A DNA stretch of 64,000 nt from VGSZ01 sp044349155 (GTDB taxonomy: Bacteria > Myxococcota > UBA727 > VGSZ01), in NCBI GenBank assembly GCA_044349155.1, contig JBIKRQ010000001.1, forward strand, positions 1 to 64,000, written 5' to 3'. Positions 1 through 8,154 of this stretch are shown here, piece after piece. The notes beneath the pieces are model-generated. The model was not told the DNA's origin. It did not search any database and was given only the letters and a program-made list of their open reading frames with translations. A program made the translations under genes and the position numbers. Each line of letters opens with the position of its first letter. The first letter of the stretch is position 1.

Positions 1-688
1 CCCCATCACCTTCAAAAACGCCAGCAGCGTGAAGGTGTGCGAGGTCCAACTCGACGGCAATGCGGCCGCAGTCGTCGGCGAGGTGGCCCCCGGCGCGAGC
101 ATCGAATTGCCCGCGAACCCCAACGCGCACCGCATCTGGTTGACGTCGTGCACGAAGGACAGCGTGGTCGCTGGCAACCTGTTCAGCGCCGAGGACCACT
201 TCGCTGGCGTGGTGCATCCTGTGATCGCCCTGTACGACGCTGGAGCAACGCCGGCCGCCAACGAGCACGCGGTCTTCGCCGCGCCCGAGACGTTTGAGTC
301 CGCCCACAGCGCGCTTGGCCACAACCTCATCAAGGGCTGGGCCCCAGGCAAGATGGCGGAACACACCAAGGCATCACTGGAAGCCTTGCGCGGCTTCGCC
401 GAGGGACGTGGCTACCCCGAGAAGTACTCGACGCTGCAGCTGCTCACGCCCGACTGGGAGATCAACCGCGATCGTCGCGACAACTCGATTCGGTACCGCC
501 ACATCTCTGGGCTCTCGTTTGCGCAGTTCCCCAGCGGCAAATGCATCATGTACCCCGTGGGCTTCATGCAGATGCCAGAAGGTGCGGGGTTCTCGTCGAC
601 GATGACCTCCAACGGTGCAGGCGGCGGTGTTGGTGTGCCGTGCGCGATGGCCACGTGGGCAGCCACACTCCCGCACAGCGCGCAGTAG
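1..688 (+). CDS. Secreted or lipoprotein-like protein of unknown function, 5' end cut by window edge
   Basis: The reading frame is open from the first bases of the window (PITFKNASSV...), so the GTG at 29 is probably internal and the true start lies outside. About 229 residues are visible, ending at TAG 686-688. I do not recognise the family. The visible N-terminal part (ITFKNASSVKVCEVQL) resembles the short beta-domain that often follows the lipobox in myxobacterial lipoproteins, but the signal peptide itself is not in the window. The C-terminal third is rich in Gly and Ser, with two Cys residues. No transmembrane segment or catalytic motif is evident. Codon use matches neighbouring genes. 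Being a real gene is quite sure; its function is unknown. Confidence 0.75.
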   Translation, partial: PITFKNASSVKVCEVQLDGNAAAVVGEVAPGASIELPANPNAHRIWLTSCTKDSVVAGNLFSAEDHFAGVVHPVIALYDAGATPAANEHAVFAAPETFESAHSALGHNLIKGWAPGKMAEHTKASLEALRGFAEGRGYPEKYSTLQLLTPDWEINRDRRDNSIRYRHISGLSFAQFPSGKCIMYPVGFMQMPEGAGFSSTMTSNGAGGGVGVPCAMATWAATLPHSAQ

Positions 689-702
689 GGCTCGCGACGA
701 AC

Positions 703-720
703 GCGCCGTTCGCGCGGCGC
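703..720 (+). terminator. Weak GC hairpin after the first gene
   Basis: A 6-bp perfect stem (GCGCCG / CGGCGC) with a 6-nt loop lies 15 nt after the TAG of the truncated gene. There is no T-tract, so intrinsic termination is uncertain. Confidence 0.25.
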
Positions 721-916
721 GGTCGACGACACACTCCGTCATGAACGATGGTGTCGTCGCAGCGCGGTGTCCGGTGCGTGGACATGCCGGGCATCGGTCG
801 GATGACGGACGTCGCTGAGGGGGATCGAACTCGCAGGGATGCGTTGCAGGGAATACAAATTGCGTGACGGCCGGACACGGTGCTGCGCATCGATCCCCGG
901 CCCGACAGGTGGGTAC

Positions 917-1870
917 ATGGCGCGTGGTTCCAGCTTCGTCGTTGTCCTGACCGTTGGCTTTCTCGCGCTCGTCGCGGGGTGTGCGCGACCGATCCCGACC
1001 GCCACCTGCACCGACGATCGCGACTGCACGAACCAGGTCTGCGCTGCCGGCACCTGCGTCGACGGCACTCCCGTCACGACGTGCTTGACCGACCTCGACT
1101 GTGCCGACGGCACGGTGTGCGACAGCGGCGTGTGCACGCCCGCGAGTTCGTCGTCGTCGTCGTGCGTGTCGACGTCGGAATGCGCAATCGACACCTTCTG
1201 CAACACCGTCACCGGCGTGTGCGCACCGCTGCTCGATGGGTGGTGCCGCGTCGCCAGCCAGTGCCCGTCGACGGCGTCGATCTGCAGCAACCGCGAAACC
1301 GGCCCTGACTCGCCAGGCAAGTGTCAGCAGTGCCTCGCGAACACCGACTGCAGCAACGGCGAAACCTGCAACGCCGCCAGCATCTGCGAAGCCGCAGACG
1401 CGTGCCCCACCAACGCGATCGCCCTGGGTGATGGCACCTGCCGCTGCAACCTCGGCTTCGTCGACGACGGCGCTGGCGGTTGTCAGGCCACCTCAGCCGA
1501 AGGGGAAGGCGAAGGCGAGGGCGAGGGTGAAGGCGAAGGCGAAGGCGTTGGGACCTGTACTTCCAGCATCGACTGCCTCATCGAAACCGGCAACGCCGCC
1601 TACGCGTGCGCCAATGAAACCTGCGTCTGCAACGAGTTTGCGTTGCTCTTGGCCTGCGACGCCTGGGATGTCGACATCTGCGACTGCATCGACCCCGGCA
1701 CGGACCCGGTCGATCCGGTCACTGCGTGCGGCGATGTCACGTACGAAGGCGAATGCGACGGCAGTGTTGTCAGCTGGTGCGAAGCCGATGAGCTGCGGTC
1801 GGTCGACTGTGCAGACGCGGGCCTGACCTGTGACTTCAACTTCGACTTCGGTGGCTACGACTGCCTCTGA
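917..1870 (+). CDS. Cys-rich lipoprotein with internal Glu-Gly linker
   Basis: 317 residues. The ATG at 917 is chosen over an upstream in-frame ATG at 839 because it starts a classic lipoprotein signal (MARGSSFVVVLTVGFLALVAGC, lipobox VAGC at residues 19-22). The mature part has closely spaced repeats of the form C-x-DxDC-x-G-x-C, reminiscent of the disulfide-rich knots common in myxobacterial surface proteins. Next comes an eight-unit Glu-Gly linker (nt 1499-1546) and a second Cys-rich domain that includes CGDVTYEGECDGSVVSWC. It is likely anchored in the outer membrane with the Cys modules displayed outside or in the periplasm. No MYXO-CTERM tail is present, unlike the next gene. A terminator follows. 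Ligand and role are unknown. Confidence 0.85.
   Translation: MARGSSFVVVLTVGFLALVAGCARPIPTATCTDDRDCTNQVCAAGTCVDGTPVTTCLTDLDCADGTVCDSGVCTPASSSSSSCVSTSECAIDTFCNTVTGVCAPLLDGWCRVASQCPSTASICSNRETGPDSPGKCQQCLANTDCSNGETCNAASICEAADACPTNAIALGDGTCRCNLGFVDDGAGGCQATSAEGEGEGEGEGEGEGEGVGTCTSSIDCLIETGNAAYACANETCVCNEFALLLACDAWDVDICDCIDPGTDPVDPVTACGDVTYEGECDGSVVSWCEADELRSVDCADAGLTCDFNFDFGGYDCL
1499..1546 (+). repeat. Hexanucleotide GARGGN tract encoding (Glu-Gly)8
   Basis: Eight in-frame Glu-Gly dipeptides encoded by an imperfect 6-nt tandem repeat. This is the shortest of four such tracts in the first 4.3 kb. Confidence 0.9.
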
Positions 1871-1903
1871 TGCTGATGTCACCGTGATGTGACGTCGTCG
1901 AAG

Positions 1904-1926
1904 CGCCGCCGCGATGGCGGCGTTTT
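1904..1926 (+). terminator. Rho-independent terminator of the Cys-rich lipoprotein gene
   Basis: Stem CGCCGCC (1904-1910), loop GCGAT, stem GGCGGCG (1916-1922), then TTTT (1923-1926). It begins 33 nt after the stop codon. Confidence 0.75.
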
Positions 1927-1997
1927 ACGTATGACGCATTGCGGCAGCGTGGGCTAAGACCGCTGCGTCCTCGATTTCTCGCACCAAAGGTCAGGCC

Positions 1998-3695
1998 ATG
2001 AACATCCGCTGTGCTGCATCGCTGTTGTGCGCTGTTGCTGCTCTTGCGTCGTCGTCGGCATCGGCTCTCACCACGGTGAACAACTTTGGTGCAAACCCGG
2101 GCGCGCTCACGATGTACGAGCACGTGCCCGCTGGCGTGAGCGGTGCCATCCCGCTCGTGCTGGTGCTGCACGGGTGCACACAGAACAGCGGCTACGCCGA
2201 CGCTGTGGGCCTCGTTGATTTCGCCGACAGTCTGGGCTTTGGCCTCGTCGTTGCCGAGACCAACAGCGGCAACAACCAGAACAACTGCTTCAACTGGTTT
2301 GAAAGCGGCGACATCGCCGAAGGCAGCGGCGAAGCGCTCTCGCTCGCCAACATGGTGGCGTCGTTCAAGAACCGTCACACCGTCGACGACGACCGCGTCT
2401 TTGTCACCGGCTTGTCGGCTGGCGGGGCGATGACCGCGGTGATGCTGGCCGTTGAACCCGACCTGTTCTCGGCGGGCGCCGTGTTTGCTGGCGTGCCCTA
2501 CAACTGCGGCACGGGCATCGTCGGCGCATTTTCCTGCATGAACCCGGGGTCGACAAAGACGCAGGCGCAGTGGGCGGCCCTCGTCGAGAACGCCACCGAT
2601 TTCGCCGGCACCTGGCCCCGCGTGTTGGTGGTGCATGGCAGCAGCGACACCACCGTCGCCGTGAAGAATGCCGAGAACCTCACGCTGCAGTTCACCGGTG
2701 TGCACGGCTTGCCAGTCGAGCCCACCACCAACAGCACGAGCGGTGACTTGACCACCAGGGTGTGGAAGAGCGGCAACGTCGACGTCGTCAAGAGCATCGT
2801 CGTCGCCGGCATGAGCCACGGTACGCCCGTCGATCCGCCCACCTGCGGTACTGCTGGCGCGTTCGTGCTCGACGAGGCTTTCTGCGGCAGCTTCGCCGCA
2901 CTCGAATTCTTTGGCCTCGTCGCTGAAGGCGAGGGCGAAGGCGAAGGCGAAGGCGAGGGCGAAGGCGAAGGCGAAGGCGAAGGCGAAGGCGAGGGCGAAG
3001 GTGAAGGCGAAACGGCCGACGTGAGCGACGACTTCAACGACGGCTTCGGCTTGAGCTGGTCTGGCGATGGCACCGCGACCAATGGCGCGGCCACGCTGGT
3101 GGCGTCGTCGTCGGGGTTGTTCCCGCGCTGTGCTGAGGGGCTTGTCACCTCGACCATGACGCTCACGCAGCCCATGCCGGCCGGGTCGGTCATCGACTTC
3201 GACCTCACCTACGAGTTGAGTGCGGCGATCAACACCGCCACCACGGCGGCGATCACGATCAGCGCTGACGGCGTGGAACTGTTCACCGACAGCGTGCTGA
3301 ACGACACCGCGAGCAACACCGCGCACCAGACGTTTACGTTGGCGGCCGCGACGAACACGCTGGTGTTTGAGGCGTCGGCGTCGTCGAACGTGTGCATCAC
3401 CGCCGAAGCGAGCCTCACCATCGACAACCTCACCATCGACGTGCCCGGCGCCGTCGGCGAAGGCGAAGGTGAAGGTGAGGGTGAAGGCGAAGGCGAAGGT
3501 GAAGGTGAAGGTGAAGGAGAAGGCGCTGAAGGCGAAGGCGAAGGCGCTGAAGGCGAAGGCGAAGGCGCTGAAGGCGAAGGCGAAGGCGCTGAAGGCGAAG
3601 GCGAAGACGTCGCTGGTTGCGATTGCAGCTCGACCTCGAACAACGCGCTGGGCGTTGCCGTGCTGGCTTTGCTGGCGCGCCGTCGTCGTCGCTGA
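1998..3695 (+). CDS. Secreted PHB-depolymerase-family esterase with C-terminal domain and MYXO-CTERM-like tail
   Basis: 565 residues. Signal peptide MNIRCAASLLCAVAALASSSASA (1-23). Residues ~24-305 match the Esterase_PHB/LpqC family: oxyanion motif LVLHGCTQN, nucleophile elbow GLSAGG, and a His in GMSHGTPVD. Such enzymes hydrolyse short polyesters or feruloyl-type esters outside the cell. A Glu-Gly linker (nt 2925-3011) leads to a ~145-residue beta-rich domain that looks like a binding module. A longer linker (nt 3459-3605) with four EGEGEGA units follows. The end is GCDCSS, a hydrophobic stretch and RRRRR, which resembles MYXO-CTERM, the signal cut by myxosortase for surface sorting. RBS-like AAGG lies ~10 nt before ATG. 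Followed by a very strong terminator. The exact substrate is not predictable. Confidence 0.9.
   Translation: MNIRCAASLLCAVAALASSSASALTTVNNFGANPGALTMYEHVPAGVSGAIPLVLVLHGCTQNSGYADAVGLVDFADSLGFGLVVAETNSGNNQNNCFNWFESGDIAEGSGEALSLANMVASFKNRHTVDDDRVFVTGLSAGGAMTAVMLAVEPDLFSAGAVFAGVPYNCGTGIVGAFSCMNPGSTKTQAQWAALVENATDFAGTWPRVLVVHGSSDTTVAVKNAENLTLQFTGVHGLPVEPTTNSTSGDLTTRVWKSGNVDVVKSIVVAGMSHGTPVDPPTCGTAGAFVLDEAFCGSFAALEFFGLVAEGEGEGEGEGEGEGEGEGEGEGEGEGEGETADVSDDFNDGFGLSWSGDGTATNGAATLVASSSGLFPRCAEGLVTSTMTLTQPMPAGSVIDFDLTYELSAAINTATTAAITISADGVELFTDSVLNDTASNTAHQTFTLAAATNTLVFEASASSNVCITAEASLTIDNLTIDVPGAVGEGEGEGEGEGEGEGEGEGEGEGAEGEGEGAEGEGEGAEGEGEGAEGEGEDVAGCDCSSTSNNALGVAVLALLARRRRR
2925..3011 (+). repeat. 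Glu-Gly hexanucleotide tract 2
   Basis: About 14 units of GARGGY, in frame, linking the esterase domain to the C-terminal domain. Confidence 0.9.
3459..3605 (+). repeat. Glu-Gly tract 3 with an 18-nt higher-order repeat
   Basis: The first part is GARGGY repeats. The second part is four copies of an 18-nt unit that adds Ala (AEGEGEG). All are in frame. The tract leads straight into the MYXO-CTERM-like tail. Confidence 0.9.
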
Positions 3696-3716
3696 GTTCA
3701 AGGCTGCCGACAAAAG

Positions 3717-3755
3717 AGCAGGCCTGACGGCGTTCGTCAGGCCTGCTTCGTTTTT
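3717..3755 (+). terminator. Strong bidirectional intrinsic terminator between convergent genes
   Basis: Perfect 13-bp stem AGCAGGCCTGACG (3717-3729) / CGTCAGGCCTGCT (3735-3747) with a 5-nt loop, followed by TCGTTTTT. On the minus strand the stem is followed by CTTTTG, so it can also stop transcription arriving from the amidase side. Confidence 0.92.
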
Positions 3756-3773
3756 GGCCGTCGTCGACGTTGA

Positions 3774-4019
3774 CGCCTGAGCATGTTGAGCACAGTTGAT
3801 CGCCGAGCACTGCAAGACGATCGCTGGTGTGGTGCCGCATACGTCGAGCTCGACGCGGAAGCAGATCAAGCCACGCTGCACGCCGTCGTTCGTGCGCAGC
3901 AGATCGACGTGGTCGAGGCGCAGCTGCTCATCGATCTCGGTGCGCTCTTTGTCGGCGTGGCGCACCACCAGCGCGAACGTTTCGTCGATGAGCGCGTCGG
4001 TGCAGAGAGGGTCGAAGCC
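3774..4019 (-). other. Coding-looking stretch without clear start or stop (possible gene remnant)
   Basis: Between the terminator and the amidase stop, one minus-strand frame just downstream of a TGA (4022-4020) reads about 80 codons with roughly 85-90% G/C at third positions, typical of real genes here (GFDPLCTDALIDETF..., ...LICFRVELDVCG). The only start candidates are GTG at 3971 and 3968, and neither has a convincing ribosome binding site. The frame runs through the terminator hairpin without a stop. It may be the end of a decayed gene or a shadow. The opposite-strand frame in the same place has much weaker third-position bias. No family is recognised. Confidence 0.25.
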
Positions 4020-4048
4020 TCACCGGGTGGAAAGGCCGCGCTCTTTGT

Positions 4049-6838
4049 TCAACGACGACGACGACGCAAGACCAACAACAACACCGACAGCCCGATGGAC
4101 TCAACGGGCGAAGCACTCGCGCAGCCGCAGCCAGGCTTCACCGAACTCGTGATCACCAGGCGCTCGGGTGCATCGTCTTCGCCTTCGCCTTCACCTTCGC
4201 CCTCACCTTCACCTTCGCCTTCGCCTTCACCTTCACCTTCACCTTCACCTTCGCCTTCACCTTCACCTTCGCCTTCGGCGGCCACGTCGGGCACACCGAG
4301 GCGCGTGACGACGTCGGTCATCACCGTCACGCGCGCGCTCGCGGGCACGACCGCTTCAAACGGCGTGGCCAAAAAGACGACACGGCCCGCGCGCTCGACC
4401 ATCGCGCCGCTGCCATCAGGCCAGGTGCCCACAACAGCAGCACCGTCGGCGGCGTCGATCACGTCGGGGTAGACGACGCGGTACACGCCTGCGGTGCCGT
4501 CATCGATCGCGATGGTGTGGCCAAGCAGCGATGCCGAAAAACTCTCGGCGTCGTCGGCGACGTACACGGCACCAAGCACTTCGCGCAAAAACGCTTCGTC
4601 GTCGGGGTCGGTCGACGTATCGCCCAGGAAGTAGCCGACCTCTTCGCCCGACAGGAACAAGCGGCCACCGCCGTCGACGTAGGCGCGCAACAACCCCTGC
4701 AGGCCTTTGTTCACAGCGATGTGCTCGCTGGAATCTTTGCCGCACCAGACATCGACGAAAGCGTAGGCGTCGAGGTCGACGTCACCGGCTTCGACCGCTT
4801 CGTCGGCCGCCCCATCGAAGCCGCTCGCGTTGTTGGTGGCGGCGAAGGCGCTGGCCACGGCGTGGGCGTGCTCGAAGGCGTAGGCGAGGTCGTTGTCTTC
4901 GTCTTGTGCGAAAGCATCGCGGCGATCGTAGGCGTCGACGAGGAGGGCGGCGGCGGGGCCCACGCGCGCGGCCACCACCGACGAGCCGTAGCCTTCGCCG
5001 TTGTTGCTCTGTGACCACACGCGCACCGCGACCACATCGCCGGCGCTCACGTCGGTCAGGCGCAGCTGTGTTGTGCCTTCGACGACGACACCATCGTTGA
5101 ACGCGCGCAAGCCATCGGCCGTCACGGTGGCGGTTGCCACGCGATAGCCGAGGGCACCATCAACAGCATTCCACGACACGACCAGGTCACCAGCGTCGTT
5201 CTCGACGACGATGCCAGTGGGTCGCGCAGGCGGTGCATCGGCGGTGGTGTCGAAGAAGCGCGCCAGGCCGCGCACGATGCCCGTGGCCATGTGCTCGCGA
5301 AAGCGCGGGTCGTGCAGGGCGCGGTTGTCGCTCATGCGGTGACCCGCCGGGGTGGTGACGTTGTCGAAGAAGGCGGTTTCGACAAGCACGCCGGGCGTGT
5401 CGTCGAGGGCGCGCAACTCGCCAAAGTCAGCAACGAGGGCGCCGCGGTTGCTGAACGCGGGATCGAATTCGCGCAGCTCTGCGAGGGTCGCGGCGTGGAT
5501 CTCATCAATCAGGTCGCGCGAGCCCACCGGGTCGTCGCAATTCGTGGCCCCGGCCGACGACGAGTGGTCGCCGTAGTCGCCGCACGAGTAGCGGTAGACA
5601 GAGAAGCCGCTGGCGGAGCCGTCAGCACCTGCGTTGGCGTGGATCGACATGAACGCGTCGACGTCGAACAGCTCGGCATACGACGGACGGATCGTGACAT
5701 CGCCCAGGGTGGTGACACTCGAGGGCACGTCGGGGCCACGGCGACGGTTCACGCTGTCGAGGGCCGACATCTGCCACCACGGCTTGGTGCTCGTGCCATC
5801 GGTACCGCCACCGACTTCGACCGCGTCGACGACGAGGCGGCCCGCGGCGGGGGCTGCCGCAATCTCCACCACACTGCTGGCATCGAGCACGTAGTGGCCA
5901 AGCTCGACGAAGCCGCCTGCAGCCCCGGCGGGATCGACGGTGAAGGTGTGCGAGCCACCGGCATGAACAACGGTGACAAAGGCGGTGTGGGTGGTGTTGG
6001 CGTTGGTGGGAAAGCGCACGGTGACGTTGCGAAACGCGCGCGGCGACGTCGAGATCGGCACACGCACGAGCCCTTCGCCTTCGCTGCTGGCCACCAGGTG
6101 TGCACCACCAACACCGGTGCTGCTCGAGGTGAACGTGCCTTCGACCACGTGGGCGTTGGTGGCATCGACGAGGACGGCGGGGCGGTTGTCGTCGAGGTCG
6201 GGCACGCGCACCAGCACGACTTCGGCACCCATGCCGGTCAGCAGCGGCACCAGTTGGCGGCTGACGAATTCGGCGCTGAAGAAGTCTTCAACAATGCCGC
6301 GCGCCGACGACGAAAATGAGAAGCGCTCGCGCTGCGTGCCGTAGCCGCCGTTGCGATCGATCCAGCCGTGACCCGCGGAAATCGCGATGCGCTGACCAAC
6401 AAGTGCGCCACCAAACGGCAACGCCGCCGACTTCGGCAGCTCCTTGTGCGCGCGACGCACGCGCGGCGGTGACGACGACGGCGTGTGGTCGCGCAGGTGT
6501 GCGCCCAGCGGCAAGCCGGTGTCGGCATCAATGATGCGCACACCGCCGACAACGCCTGCACCATCAAACGCGCCCATCAGGGTTTCGCGCAACAGCTCGT
6601 CAACGAGTTCGTCGTCCGCCGCGTTGTCGCCGCGAAAGAAGCTGCCGCGCACCACGACGGTGTCCTCGTCGATGTCGACGATCTCGAGATCGGCCGGCAC
6701 CAGCTGCGCGCCGTCGGGGCCGCGCGGACCATCGGTCCCCAGGGCGACCAGCACGTTGGCGGCGCGCTCGGCGGGCGATGCCAGCGCGTGCGACGAGAGA
6801 AGCAGCAACGACAAAAACGCACCGCAGATGTGACGCAT
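4049..6838 (-). CDS. N-acetylmuramoyl-L-alanine amidase (Amidase_3), secreted, MYXO-CTERM-like tail
   Basis: 929 residues from ATG 6838, chosen because it opens the signal peptide MRHICGAFLSLLLLSSHALA; an upstream in-frame ATG at 6871 would precede it. The zinc amidase fold is seen in IAISAGHGW (first metal His), MSIHANAG and GVLVETAFFDN (catalytic Glu). The catalytic region is split by a ~140-residue beta-rich insertion. Then come a fibronectin-III-like region (RPTGIVVENDAGDLVVSWNA) and a domain with a LFLSGEEVGYFLG motif, as in glutamine-amidotransferase-like folds. A long Glu-Gly linker is followed by GCGCAS, a hydrophobic stretch and RRRRR. It should cleave the amide bond between MurNAc and the peptide stem in the envelope or on prey or neighbour walls. 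About 2-3 times longer than housekeeping AmiC-type enzymes. Confidence 0.92.
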   Translation of the reverse strand: MRHICGAFLSLLLLSSHALASPAERAANVLVALGTDGPRGPDGAQLVPADLEIVDIDEDTVVVRGSFFRGDNAADDELVDELLRETLMGAFDGAGVVGGVRIIDADTGLPLGAHLRDHTPSSSPPRVRRAHKELPKSAALPFGGALVGQRIAISAGHGWIDRNGGYGTQRERFSFSSSARGIVEDFFSAEFVSRQLVPLLTGMGAEVVLVRVPDLDDNRPAVLVDATNAHVVEGTFTSSSTGVGGAHLVASSEGEGLVRVPISTSPRAFRNVTVRFPTNANTTHTAFVTVVHAGGSHTFTVDPAGAAGGFVELGHYVLDASSVVEIAAAPAAGRLVVDAVEVGGGTDGTSTKPWWQMSALDSVNRRRGPDVPSSVTTLGDVTIRPSYAELFDVDAFMSIHANAGADGSASGFSVYRYSCGDYGDHSSSAGATNCDDPVGSRDLIDEIHAATLAELREFDPAFSNRGALVADFGELRALDDTPGVLVETAFFDNVTTPAGHRMSDNRALHDPRFREHMATGIVRGLARFFDTTADAPPARPTGIVVENDAGDLVVSWNAVDGALGYRVATATVTADGLRAFNDGVVVEGTTQLRLTDVSAGDVVAVRVWSQSNNGEGYGSSVVAARVGPAAALLVDAYDRRDAFAQDEDNDLAYAFEHAHAVASAFAATNNASGFDGAADEAVEAGDVDLDAYAFVDVWCGKDSSEHIAVNKGLQGLLRAYVDGGGRLFLSGEEVGYFLGDTSTDPDDEAFLREVLGAVYVADDAESFSASLLGHTIAIDDGTAGVYRVVYPDVIDAADGAAVVGTWPDGSGAMVERAGRVVFLATPFEAVVPASARVTVMTDVVTRLGVPDVAAEGEGEGEGEGEGEGEGEGEGEGEGEGEGEGEGEDDAPERLVITSSVKPGCGCASASPVESIGLSVLLLVLRRRRR
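4177..4279 (-). repeat. Glu-Gly hexanucleotide tract 4 (amidase linker)
   Basis: About 17 GARGGY units on the minus strand, in frame between the last folded domain and the sorting tail of the amidase. Confidence 0.9.
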
Positions 6839-7158
6839 GCGCCCACTGTGACCGACGATGACGCGCTGCAAAAGTGTTGAATGTGCGTTGTGGTGCGCTC
6901 CGGTTCTCTTCGAGGCTCGGCGAGATCTGCGGCGTTTTCCGTGCCCACGTCGGCGGTTCGTATGCTACGACCCACGTGTCTTCGCGTGTGTGTGTCGTCC
7001 GCGAAGGTCTCTTTCCTCAGGTTCGTGCCTGCGCACGAAATCCGCTGCGACGGAAACGCCGGCAGTGGCACCCAACCAGAGGATGACGTCGACGTCGGGC
7101 CAACTGCCCGCCTGACGACCGGTTCCGGGGCTTGTCCCCGCGTTTGCGTACCTCACGG
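6839..7158. other. Divergent intergenic region (320 bp)
   Basis: Lies between the divergent amidase and 233-residue gene, so it should hold both promoters. A TATGCT hexamer at ~6960 could be a -10 element for the rightward gene, but no good -35 is seen. A short GGGG/CCCC hairpin lies just before the rightward start. I find no gene here. Confidence 0.4.
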
Positions 7159-7860
7159 ATGGTCATGCCCACACCACGTTCCCCACGTTCCTCTTCTGTC
7201 GGCGAGCCCGGCCGCGTTCGCATGGACGGCACCCGCGCTGAGCCTGGCGAGCCCGCCGCCCGCCCCGCCGCCAGCAGCTACGAGCGCTACAAGCAGCAGC
7301 TGCACGCGTTCTTCAACGGCGACAAACCGCTGCCTGAAAACCTGCGCGACATGCTCGCCACGCGCCCCGGTGCAAGCCAGCACGGCTTCGACGAAGACGA
7401 GGTCGCTGCCGCCGACGCCGCTGCCGCCGATGCTGCTGCTGCTGCTGCACCAAAGAAGCCGAAGAAGGCCTCGGTCACCCGCAGCGGGCGCCCTGCACCT
7501 GCTGCTGACGACGACGCCACGCGCCGTCGGGTTGGCGCGACGTCGTCTGCCGACGATCTCCTGCTCATCGAAGCCATCCGCAAAGCCACCAGCCCGCGCG
7601 AAGTGCAGGCCTCGGTCGATGCCTTGCTGGCTGCCGGTTTGCCGCTGCCCAAAGATGCCGAGGTCCTCGGTAAAGCGCTGGGCCACGCCGACGACAGTGT
7701 CCTTGAGCAAGCACTCAGTGGGCTTCGTGATCTCGTGCTCGAGGGCGCCTTTCGCGGCAATGCGACGTTGCTCAAGACCCGCTTGAAAAACGTGGCGCTC
7801 TTGTCGTCGTCGTCTTCTGTGCGCGAACTCTGCACTGAGGTCAGTGGTCGGCTGCAGTAG
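7159..7860 (+). CDS. Helical protein of unknown function
   Basis: 233 residues. The start is uncertain: ATG 7159 or ATG 7165, neither with a strong ribosome binding site; a GTG at 7132 is also in frame. It has no signal peptide or membrane segment, so it is probably cytoplasmic. Residues ~40-75 form a charged helix region (SSYERYKQQLHAFFNGDKPLPENLRDML). Next comes a low-complexity Ala/Asp/Lys linker, then a ~100-residue helical C-terminal domain (LLLIEAIRKATS to ELCTEVSGRLQ) suggestive of two or three HEAT-like helical pairs. I do not recognise the family. Third-position GC supports it as a real gene. It stands alone, with a long gene-poor stretch after it. Confidence 0.75.
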   Translation: MVMPTPRSPRSSSVGEPGRVRMDGTRAEPGEPAARPAASSYERYKQQLHAFFNGDKPLPENLRDMLATRPGASQHGFDEDEVAAADAAAADAAAAAAPKKPKKASVTRSGRPAPAADDDATRRRVGATSSADDLLLIEAIRKATSPREVQASVDALLAAGLPLPKDAEVLGKALGHADDSVLEQALSGLRDLVLEGAFRGNATLLKTRLKNVALLSSSSSVRELCTEVSGRLQ

Positions 7861-7869
7861 CCCTCCTTG

Positions 7870-7935
7870 ACGTCGTCGATTCGCCTTCCGTCGATTCGTT
7901 TTCGCTTCGTCGATTCGCTTCGTCGATGTGCTTCG
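7870..7935 (+). repeat. Short degenerate direct repeats CGTCGATTCG
   Basis: Four to five imperfect copies of CGTCGATTCGCTT or CGTCGATGTGCTT in a row, just after the end of the 233-residue gene. Function unknown. Confidence 0.6.
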
Positions 7936-8014
7936 CGGTCCGCTTCACGTCGCCGCGTCAGGCGATGGTCGTTGATCAGTGCGTCCCAACTTTGCGCTAC
8001 GCCTTCGGCGCGAG

Positions 8015-8043
8015 TCAGGGGGCGCTCGCGCTGCGCCCCCTGA
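8015..8043. repeat. Perfect 10-bp inverted repeat
   Basis: TCAGGGGGCG / CGCCCCCTGA with a 9-nt loop. A short T5 run lies about 15 nt after it, so it could be a poor terminator or an RNA structural element. Confidence 0.6.
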
Positions 8044-8083
8044 CAACCCCCCGCGCTTTTTGTGGTCTGTGCGTCGCTCCCCG

Positions 8084-8154
8084 TGCACTTTGAGCGTCGG
8101 CGCCGAAGGTTGCTCCGTCGTCGATCGGGCTGGCGCCTCCTGGTTCAAAGTGCA
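8084..8154. repeat. Inverted repeat TGCACTTTGA / TCAAAGTGCA enclosing a GC-rich core
   Basis: Ten-base arms, perfectly complementary, 51 nt apart, with additional GGCGCC pairs inside. Could fold as a long RNA hairpin; candidate structured RNA or mobile-repeat remnant. Confidence 0.4.

Noticed and set aside
1836..3968. Long minus-strand frame with Phe-Ala repeats opposite the esterase gene
   Set aside because: It is the antisense shadow of the Glu-Gly repeat tracts; the plus-strand esterase has signal peptide, catalytic motifs and third-position bias. Only the part beyond 3774 was kept as a low-confidence remnant.
1499..4279. GARGGY tracts read as CRISPR or satellite DNA
   Set aside because: They are in frame within three real genes, have no spacers and encode Glu-Gly linkers.
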